NCBI RefSeq assembly: GCF_030693775.1
Contig: NZ_JAUXZY010000002.1
Coordinates: 1-64,000 of the forward strand
Length of the DNA: 64,000 bases
Origin: Polynucleobacter sp.
Lineage (GTDB): Bacteria; Pseudomonadota; Gammaproteobacteria; Burkholderiales; Burkholderiaceae
Reading direction: 5' to 3'
Made by a program: the position numbers and the translations under genes. Below the pieces are notes generated by a model. The model was not told the DNA's origin. It searched no databases and saw only the letters and a list, made by a program, of their open reading frames with translations. Shown here in pieces: positions 58,232 to 64,000 of the stretch; the first letter of the stretch is position 1; each line of letters begins with the position of its first letter.

Positions 58232-59173
58232 ATGAATTTGCATCAATTTCGCTTTGTCCGCGAGGCGGTTCGCCAGCAATTTAACCTAACCTCCGCTGCA
58301 AAAGCCTTATTCACATCCCAGCCTGGGGTTTCTAAGGCGATTATCGAACTGGAAGATGAGTTGGGTGTTGAGATCTTTCGTCGCCACGGTAAACGCATCC
58401 GCTCTCTCACTGAGCCTGGCAAACGCATCCTGCTCTCGATTGAGCGCATCCTGGATGAAGTCGAAACCTTAAAACGGGTTGGCCAGGATTTTGCAACGCA
58501 GGATCAAGGCAACTTTGTAATTGCGACCACCCACACGCAAGCCCGCTATGCCCTACCCAAAGTCTTGACGGAATTTACCAAACGCTTCCCGAAAGTCCGC
58601 GTCAGCATTGCCCAAGGCAGCCCTTCACAAATCGCCGATATGCTTTTGCACGATTCAGCGGATATTGCAATTGCAACCGAAGGTATTGCCAATTGTGAAG
58701 GCGTTATCGCACTCCCTGGTTATCAATGGCAGCATCTCTTGATTGTGCCGGTTAATCACCCCTTACTCAGTTCACGCTCGATTACGATCGAGGACCTTGG
58801 CAAGTACCCATTGATTACCTATGACAAAGCATTTGCAGGGCGCAACAAAATTGATGCCGCGTTTGCGCAGCGCAATGTGCAAGCAGACATCATTCTGGAG
58901 GCGATTGATGCCGACGTCATTAAGACTTATGTCGAAGTTGGTATGGGCATTGGTATTGTTGCAGGGGTTGCATTTGATGCAGAGCGTGATCGCAATCTGC
59001 GCGCCATCCCCGTGGGGCATTTGTTTGGCAATAACGTCACCCACTTGGGAGTGAAACAAGGCGCTTACTTACGCTCGTTTGTCTTTACCTTCATTGAATT
59101 ATTCTCGCCCACCTTGACGAAAAAGATCGTTGAGCAGGCAATGTCAAATACGCCAGAGAATTATCAGATCTAA
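58232..59173 (+). CDS. CysB-type LysR-family transcriptional regulator
   Basis: A 313-residue regulator whose start MNLHQFRFVREAVRQQFNLTSAAKALFTSQPGVSKAIIELEDELGVEIFRRHGKR matches CysB/Cbl, with the winged HTH at about 1-60. The substrate domain carries TTHTQARYALP, ITYDKAFAGRNKID and MGIGIVAG, the CysB effector-binding pattern for O- or N-acetylserine or thiosulfate. It should activate sulfate-assimilation genes, none of which is adjacent. Confidence 0.9.
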   Translation: MNLHQFRFVREAVRQQFNLTSAAKALFTSQPGVSKAIIELEDELGVEIFRRHGKRIRSLTEPGKRILLSIERILDEVETLKRVGQDFATQDQGNFVIATTHTQARYALPKVLTEFTKRFPKVRVSIAQGSPSQIADMLLHDSADIAIATEGIANCEGVIALPGYQWQHLLIVPVNHPLLSSRSITIEDLGKYPLITYDKAFAGRNKIDAAFAQRNVQADIILEAIDADVIKTYVEVGMGIGIVAGVAFDAERDRNLRAIPVGHLFGNNVTHLGVKQGAYLRSFVFTFIELFSPTLTKKIVEQAMSNTPENYQI

Positions 59174-59243
59174 GTTCAAATTTCTGGATTTGATAATCAC
59201 TTATTCATTTGCTTACTGACACCATTACTTTGGAGAATACGTG

Positions 59244-60107
59244 ATGATGCAGTTCACTCCTTACTTTATTAAGCTACTTTTCCTTGCAATCGTGTTGCAA
59301 ACTTATCCAGCTAGCGCCCAAGATGGCGCAACTCAGACTGTGAGCCTAAATGAGGAAATAGTATCGGTTGATTTAAGTGGCGATAGAAAACAAGTCGGGG
59401 TTTATACAACCAGCTCTAGTTCCAAAAACCCAACGCGGTTAGCGGTTTTACTTCCAGGGTATCCCTCCGTAGTGCGGCCCGTTGTTGAGAACGGCGTGAT
59501 GACTAACTCCAGATTGTCAGGTAATTTTTTAATCCGATCGCGGCAGTTCTTAGTGGATGAGATGATTGCTAGTCTTATTGTGGACTGCCAATCGGATAGT
59601 GGCGACCTTTGTTCGAGCACTTATCAAGCATCTCAGCAAAGGCAGGAAGATGTAGATAAATTAATTGCCGAAGTCAAAAGACGGACACCATCCATTTCTG
59701 AAGTGTGGCTCATAGGTACCAGCATGGGGACGATTTCATCCTCATTTATGCCGATCCATAATCCCAGCGGGTATGCCGGCGCTATTCATACGGCCTCTAT
59801 CACCGAGCCCTATGCCAGAAATTCGTACCGTGAGTTAGGTGGCTTTGACTATAAAAAAACAACGGTCCCACAGTACTTTGTTCATCACGCTGCGGATCCC
59901 TGTTTTTTAACTACCTATGCTGGCGCTAAGTCGATAACCGATAAATACAAAATTCCGTTGATTACAGTTACAGGTGGCAGTGACTTTAAAGGGGATGCAT
60001 GCAAAGCATTTACCGAGCATGGATTTCGCGGCAAGGAAAAAGACGTGATGCGCAATATTGGAGTGATTATCAAGACTGGTAGAGCTGACCAGCTTGTTAT
60101 CAATTAA
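59244..60107 (+). CDS. Secreted alpha/beta-hydrolase-fold protein
   Basis: A 287-residue protein that I cannot assign to a named family. It has a signal peptide (hydrophobic stretch about 8-22, PASAQ cleavage). A nucleophile elbow GTSMGTISS appears near residue 163, a late acidic position in HHAADPC and a final His in FTEHGFRG suggest a Ser-Asp-His triad. Four Cys in the mature part could form disulfides. GGAG lies eight bases before the ATG at 59244 (GTG 59241 also possible). Base composition looks more AT-rich than its neighbours, and it sits beside the 3' end of a tRNA gene, both consistent with acquisition. Confidence 0.7.
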   Translation: MMQFTPYFIKLLFLAIVLQTYPASAQDGATQTVSLNEEIVSVDLSGDRKQVGVYTTSSSSKNPTRLAVLLPGYPSVVRPVVENGVMTNSRLSGNFLIRSRQFLVDEMIASLIVDCQSDSGDLCSSTYQASQQRQEDVDKLIAEVKRRTPSISEVWLIGTSMGTISSSFMPIHNPSGYAGAIHTASITEPYARNSYRELGGFDYKKTTVPQYFVHHAADPCFLTTYAGAKSITDKYKIPLITVTGGSDFKGDACKAFTEHGFRGKEKDVMRNIGVIIKTGRADQLVIN

Positions 60108-60137
60108 ATCACAGCGCGCAGACCAGCTTGAATCAAT
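60087..60137 (+). repeat. Short direct repeat between hydrolase gene and tRNA-Leu
   Basis: GACCAGCTTG-TT-ATCAAT (60087-60104) recurs as GACCAGCTTG-A-ATCAAT (60121-60137). The first copy covers the last codons of the hydrolase gene. It does not match the tRNA 3' end and so is not an obvious attachment site. Confidence 0.6.
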
Positions 60138-60183
60138 ACGTTCATAACGCATGCGCTTAAACATACACATCGATTTCAAACGA

Positions 60184-60268
60184 TGGTGCCTCGGGTCGGA
60201 CTCGAACCGACACGCCTTGCGGCACCGGATTTTGAGTCCGGCACGTCTACCAATTCCATCACCGAGGC
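60184..60268 (-). tRNA. tRNA-Leu (anticodon CAA)
   Basis: An 85-base class II tRNA on the minus strand starts GCCTCGG and ends CCGAGGC-A-CCA with encoded CCA. The anticodon loop CTCAAAA gives CAA, reading UUG. A variable arm (TGCCGCAAGGCG) follows the anticodon stem, and the T-arm is GTCGGTTCGAGTCCGAC. Confidence 0.95.
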
Positions 60269-60334
60269 AGGTGAACTCAGCAGCATAGAACCGCTGAGAG
60301 GTGAGAGTGTAACAAATACTGCGCTGCTATCCGA

Positions 60335-61321
60335 TTATGGCAACAGAATGGTCGATCCCGTGGTTTTACGGCCTTCCAGGTCACGATGGGCCTCTACTGC
60401 ATCTTTCAGGGCATAGCGCTGCTTGATCTCAATCTTGACCTTGCCCGAACTGACTTTATCGAATAAATCCGCTGCCATTGGCTCGAGCAGGCTGCGATTA
60501 AGTACATAGGTGGCTACTGTAGGTCTGGTGACCTTGAGCGAGCCCTTGCTGGCAAGAATGCCGAGATCGAGCAAGGGAGGCGAGCCTGAAGCGCCGCCAA
60601 AGGAAACCGCCATACCGCGCGGTGAGACGCAATCTAAGGTTTGCATGAAGGTGTCTTTGCCTACCGCGTCATAGGCCACGGGGACGCCTTTACCGTTGGT
60701 AATTTCCTTGACGCGTTTTACAAAGTCTTCCTCGCGGTACAAGATCACGTGGTCGCAACCATACGCTTTGGCAATCTCGGCTTTTTCGGGGCTGCCAACC
60801 GTACCAATCACGGTGGCACCAATCGCTTTGAGCCACTGGCACGCAATCAGACCAACGCCGCCGGCAATCGCATGAAACAACACGGTGTCGCCCTTTTGCA
60901 CCTTGTAGCTATCGTTCAACAGATATTGAACGGTCAGGCCTTGCAACATCATGGCCGCGCCCTGCTCAAAGGAGATCGAATCGGGTAACTTAACCAAGAT
61001 ATCGGCAGGCATGATGCGGGCTTCTGCATAAGCGCCAGTAGGGCGACCTGCATACGCCACCCGATCGCCCACCTTAACGTGGGTAACATCAGGTCCGACT
61101 TTTTCAATCACGCCAGCGCCTTCCATGCCAATCCCACCGGGCAAGGGCTGGGCATAGTAACCCGAGCGAAAGTACACATCGATGTAGTTCAGGCCACATG
61201 CATGGTGACGGATCAATACCTCGCCGGGGCCGGGCTCGCCAAGCTCCACGTCGACCCATTTCATGACCTCGGGGGCGCCTGTTTCGGTAATGCGGATTGC
61301 TTTGACGATTTCCTTGCTCAT
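60335..61321 (-). CDS. NADPH:quinone oxidoreductase (zinc-free MDR family)
   Basis: A 328-residue QorA-like reductase. GLNYIDVYFRSGYY, GMEGAGVIEKVG and the NADPH-binding AIAGGVGLIACQWLKAIGATVIGTV (near 155) are typical of the single-domain quinone reductases that lack the zinc ligands of alcohol dehydrogenases. AGGA precedes the ATG. It is divergent from yebC with 196 bases between. Confidence 0.9.
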   Translation of the reverse strand: MSKEIVKAIRITETGAPEVMKWVDVELGEPGPGEVLIRHHACGLNYIDVYFRSGYYAQPLPGGIGMEGAGVIEKVGPDVTHVKVGDRVAYAGRPTGAYAEARIMPADILVKLPDSISFEQGAAMMLQGLTVQYLLNDSYKVQKGDTVLFHAIAGGVGLIACQWLKAIGATVIGTVGSPEKAEIAKAYGCDHVILYREEDFVKRVKEITNGKGVPVAYDAVGKDTFMQTLDCVSPRGMAVSFGGASGSPPLLDLGILASKGSLKVTRPTVATYVLNRSLLEPMAADLFDKVSSGKVKIEIKQRYALKDAVEAHRDLEGRKTTGSTILLP

Positions 61322-61453
61322 ATTGATTCCTAATGTTGTGTGTTGTCTTGGTGGTCCAATGCCCCATTGTGTGGGGTCGTTTTTTTCGTTCTAAAGCGCG
61401 CTACCGGGCTTGCAAGTACTAAATCCATAAAATTAATTGTACTTTTTGGCTTT

Positions 61454-61494
61454 AGACCCCGTATTTTGCCTAAAATTAGGGTCTGTAGGCAAAA
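61454..61494 (+). promoter_or_regulatory. Mutually exclusive hairpins in the yebC leader
   Basis: TTTTGCCTA (61464-61472) pairs perfectly with TAGGCAAAA (61486-61494). AGACCC (61454-61459) pairs with GGGTCT (61479-61484). The two helices interleave, and only one base separates the last two arms, so they cannot both form. A separate 5-bp hairpin with a seven-T run (61362-61386) lies further upstream. The structure ends about ten bases before the AAAAAGGA ribosome-binding site. Confidence 0.35.
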
Positions 61495-61517
61495 TTACTC
61501 AAAAAGGATCAATCCGC

Positions 61518-62240
61518 ATGGCCGGTCACTCAAAATGGGCCAATATTCAGCATCGCAAGGGTCGTCAGGACGAAAAGCGCGGCAAGATTTGGACCAAACT
61601 CATCAAAGAAATTACCGTCGCCGCTAAATTGGGTGGCGGAGACCTGGCCACGAATCCCCGCTTGCGTTTAGCAATTGATAAAGCCAAAGACTCCAATATG
61701 CCCAATGACAACGTGCAACGCGCTATCCAGCGCGGTACTGGCTCGCTTGAAGGGGTGAACTACGAGGAGATTCGTTATGAGGGCTACGGCATCAATGGCG
61801 CTGCAGTCATCGTCGATTGCATGACCGATAACCGCACCCGTACGGTTGCGGAAGTGCGCCACGCCTTTACTAAGCACGGCGGCAATATGGGCACCGAAGG
61901 ATCGGTGGCTTTTTTGTTTCAGCACTGCGGTCAGTTGCTGTTTGCCCCCGGCACCAATGAAGATCAATTAATGGAATGCGCGCTCGATGCGGGAGCGAAT
62001 GACGTGATCACCCATGACGATGGCGCGATTGAAGTATTAACGTCGGTACCTGATTTTTCTAAGGTACAAGACGCCTTGCGCGCAGCAGGCTTTCAGGCAG
62101 AACTGGCCACGGTCACGATGCGGCCTGAGACTGATATTAGTCTCGAGGGTGATCAAGCCGAGAGCATGCAAAAGTTACTCGACGTTTTAGAAAATCTTGA
62201 CGACGTTCAGGAAGTATTTACGAATGCTTCCATCCAATAA
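61518..62240 (+). CDS. yebC: YebC/PmpR family regulator
   Basis: A 240-residue protein of the YebC family. The start [18 protein letters not shown] is nearly invariant, with [23 protein letters not shown] and [14 protein letters not shown] further on. Members act as transcription regulators or, in the related mitochondrial TACO1, as translation factors for proline-rich stretches. I use the family ATG; the frame is open further upstream but has no family match. purD follows after 31 bases. Confidence 0.95.
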   Translation: MAGHSKWANIQHRKGRQDEKRGKIWTKLIKEITVAAKLGGGDLATNPRLRLAIDKAKDSNMPNDNVQRAIQRGTGSLEGVNYEEIRYEGYGINGAAVIVDCMTDNRTRTVAEVRHAFTKHGGNMGTEGSVAFLFQHCGQLLFAPGTNEDQLMECALDAGANDVITHDDGAIEVLTSVPDFSKVQDALRAAGFQAELATVTMRPETDISLEGDQAESMQKLLDVLENLDDVQEVFTNASIQ

Positions 62241-62271
62241 ACATACCCACTCCATTTAAAAAAATAATCCC

Positions 62272-63549
62272 ATGAAGATTCTCCTTATTGGCTCCGGTGG
62301 CCGCGAACATGCCCTGGCATGGAAGTTAGCTCAATCTCCGCAGGTTCAAAAAGTCTATGTCGCGCCCGGTAATGGCGGCACCGCTAGCGCAAAGCAAACC
62401 GATGCCGGTATTGAAAATCTTCCGATCGGCGATTTGCAAGGGCTTGCTGATTTTGCCAAGCGCGAACAGATTCATTTGACAGTAGTGGGTCCAGAGGCGC
62501 CGCTGGCTGCAGGCATCGTCGATGTCTTTCGCAATGCCGGCTTACGCATTTTTGGACCAACCCAATTAGCCGCGCAACTCGAATCATCCAAAGACTTTTC
62601 AAAAGCCTTCATGAAGCGCCACGGCATTCCGACTGCGGATTACCAAACCTTTTCCAATGCCCAAGAGGCACACGCTTACATTGATCTCAAGGGTGCGCCG
62701 ATTGTGATCAAAGCCGATGGCCTCGCAGCTGGCAAAGGAGTTGTTGTTGCAATGGCCTTAGATGAGGCCCACGCTGCCGTCGACATGATGCTGGCCGACA
62801 ATAAATTGGGTAATGCCGGTGCGCGCGTTGTGATTGAAGAATTTTTGACCGGCGAAGAAGCGAGTTTCATTGTCTTGGTGGACGGTAAAAATGCTTTAGC
62901 GCTCGCCACCAGCCAAGACCACAAACGTTTACTCGATGGGGATCAAGGTCCCAATACCGGCGGTATGGGCGCCTACTCCCCAGCGCCCGTAGTTACCCCT
63001 GAAATCCATGCCAAAGCCATGCGTGAAGTCATCATGCCGACCATTCAGGGCATGAAAGCCGATGGCATCCCCTACACTGGCTTTTTGTATGCCGGCCTCA
63101 TGATTAGCCCCGAGGGTCAAATCAAAACCCTGGAGTTCAACTGCCGCATGGGCGACCCCGAGACGCAGCCGATTATGGCGCGCCTGCGCAGCGACTTGGT
63201 TCACGCTTTGGATAAAGCGGTAGATGGCAAGCTCAATGAAGTGGAGTTGGAATGGGATCGCCGTACCGCCCTAGGGGTTGTACTAGCAGCACACCTATAT
63301 CCAGATACTCCTCGCAAAGGTGATGCTATTACTGGCATTCCCGAAGATACTGCTAGCGCTATTACCTTCCACGCCGGCACCACCTTGGCAGACGGTGTGT
63401 TGCGCACCAACGGCGGCCGAGTACTCTGCGTTGTTGGCCTTGCCGATACCGTGCGGGGAGCCCAAAAAGAGGCTTACCAGGTAATTGAGCAAATCCATTT
63501 TGATGGCATGCAATATCGGCAGGATATTGGCCATCGCGCTCTAAAATAA
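62272..63549 (+). CDS. purD: Phosphoribosylamine-glycine ligase
   Basis: A 425-residue GARS making glycinamide ribonucleotide in purine synthesis. [37 protein letters not shown], the ATP-grasp pattern [16 protein letters not shown] and [15 protein letters not shown] are diagnostic. It lies 31 bases behind yebC and is followed closely by hemF, a conserved order in Burkholderiales. Confidence 0.97.
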   Translation: MKILLIGSGGREHALAWKLAQSPQVQKVYVAPGNGGTASAKQTDAGIENLPIGDLQGLADFAKREQIHLTVVGPEAPLAAGIVDVFRNAGLRIFGPTQLAAQLESSKDFSKAFMKRHGIPTADYQTFSNAQEAHAYIDLKGAPIVIKADGLAAGKGVVVAMALDEAHAAVDMMLADNKLGNAGARVVIEEFLTGEEASFIVLVDGKNALALATSQDHKRLLDGDQGPNTGGMGAYSPAPVVTPEIHAKAMREVIMPTIQGMKADGIPYTGFLYAGLMISPEGQIKTLEFNCRMGDPETQPIMARLRSDLVHALDKAVDGKLNEVELEWDRRTALGVVLAAHLYPDTPRKGDAITGIPEDTASAITFHAGTTLADGVLRTNGGRVLCVVGLADTVRGAQKEAYQVIEQIHFDGMQYRQDIGHRALK

Positions 63550-63572
63550 GTTTGGCATTCATTTCCCCACCA

Positions 63573-64000
63573 GTGAGCTCCATTTTGCAAATCGACACAC
63601 AAGCACTTAAAGACTACTTCCTTGGCCTGCAGGACCGCATTGTTTCCGCTACTAGCGCATTGGATGGCAAGGCATTTGTTGCGGATCACTGGCAAAAACC
63701 AGAGGACAGTCCGTTACGTGGATCAGGGCGAACCTGCATATTGGAAAATGGCAACATCCTTGAAAAAGGCGGCGTTGGCTTTTCGCATGTACGTGGCGAC
63801 AAAATGCCAAGCACTGCCACCCAAAATCGTCCCGAGATGGCAGGCCGTAGTTTTGAGGCCATGGGTGTTTCATTAGTGTTTCATCCGCGTAACCCAAAAG
63901 CACCCACCGCCCATATGAATGTGCGCTGTTTTATTGCACAGGCCCCAGATAAAGATCCGGTATGGTGGTTTGGTGGCGGCTTTGATCTCACTCCCTACTA
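63573..64000 (+). CDS. hemF: Coproporphyrinogen-III oxidase, oxygen-dependent (3' end outside window)
   Basis: The first 142 or so codons are visible and run off the right edge. [68 protein letters not shown] and [13 protein letters not shown] identify HemF. It decarboxylates two propionates of coproporphyrinogen III using O2. The GTG at 63573 is my choice; TTG at 63552 or 63585 in the same frame are alternatives, none with a good ribosome-binding site. Confidence 0.9.
   Translation, partial: MSSILQIDTQALKDYFLGLQDRIVSATSALDGKAFVADHWQKPEDSPLRGSGRTCILENGNILEKGGVGFSHVRGDKMPSTATQNRPEMAGRSFEAMGVSLVFHPRNPKAPTAHMNVRCFIAQAPDKDPVWWFGGGFDLTPY

Noticed and set aside
60087..60268. Integrated element at tRNA-Leu
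   Set aside because: There is no integrase and no duplicated tRNA 3' end, and only one gene is in question.
61362..61386. Rho-independent terminator for a plus-strand gene
   Set aside because: The stem is only five base pairs and no plus-strand gene lies upstream; mentioned with the yebC leader instead.

Overview
The window reads as a chromosomal segment of a betaproteobacterium of the Burkholderiaceae. Moderate GC, the protein sequences and several local gene orders (pepA-holC-lgt opposite lptFG, DUF3460-scpA-panC, zapA-6S RNA, purD-hemF) point to Polynucleobacter or a close relative. The genus is an inference; the order-level assignment is firm. It is densely coded. I see no insertion sequence, prophage or CRISPR array.

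Layout. 1-0.4 kb: the 5' end of a Bug/TctC-type binding protein gene behind a perfect FNR-type box, then tRNA-Thr(CGT). 0.46-8.1 kb: a cyanophycin locus, with a DUF1854 protein and a fused ABC exporter facing two tandem cyanophycin synthetase genes; the first (cphA') has a degenerate ligase domain. 8.1-12.5 kb: fbp, pepN and a GDT1-type Mn/Ca transporter. 12.6-14.6 kb: an Fe-S oxidoreductase-like protein with DUF3501. 14.6-21.5 kb: alanine dehydrogenase plus permease, tcdA, pdxH, msrA, an aldehyde dehydrogenase and a LysE-type exporter. 21.5-27.2 kb: an RhlE-type helicase with a structured leader, ubiC, hemDC, argH. 27.2-36.9 kb: two TRAP permease genes, a PLP amino-acid decarboxylase, dcd, fdhD, a short metG, DUF3460, scpA, panC.

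36.9-43.2 kb is an oxalate/formyl-CoA module: oxc-frc, a second frc paralogue, an orphan formyltransferase resembling the hydrolase domain of 10-formyltetrahydrofolate dehydrogenase, and a Crp/Fnr regulator. A TTGAC-N4-GTCAA box lies exactly where a class II activator site belongs upstream of oxc, and the regulator's recognition helix (ETLSR) matches that kind of box.

43.2-48.2 kb is a cobalamin uptake operon (btuB, btuF, btuC, btuD) under a cobalamin riboswitch. 48.2-49.9 kb: a small coiled-coil gene, zapA, 6S RNA whose closing stem seems to begin inside zapA, and a TauE/SafE permease. 49.9-52.8 kb: malonate use (mcd, matB). 52.9-58.2 kb: lgt, holC, pepA and divergent lptF-lptG. 58.2-64 kb: a CysB-type regulator, a secreted alpha/beta hydrolase, tRNA-Leu(CAA), quinone oxidoreductase, yebC, purD and the start of hemF.

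Points most worth following: the regulation and formyltransferase of the oxalate module; the ABC exporter and DUF1854 protein tied to cyanophycin synthesis; -10 elements placed exactly six bases before the start codons of argH, pdxH and dcd, suggesting leaderless mRNAs; and the overlap of 6S RNA with its two neighbours. Functions are inferred from sequence features recognised by eye; no database search was run.
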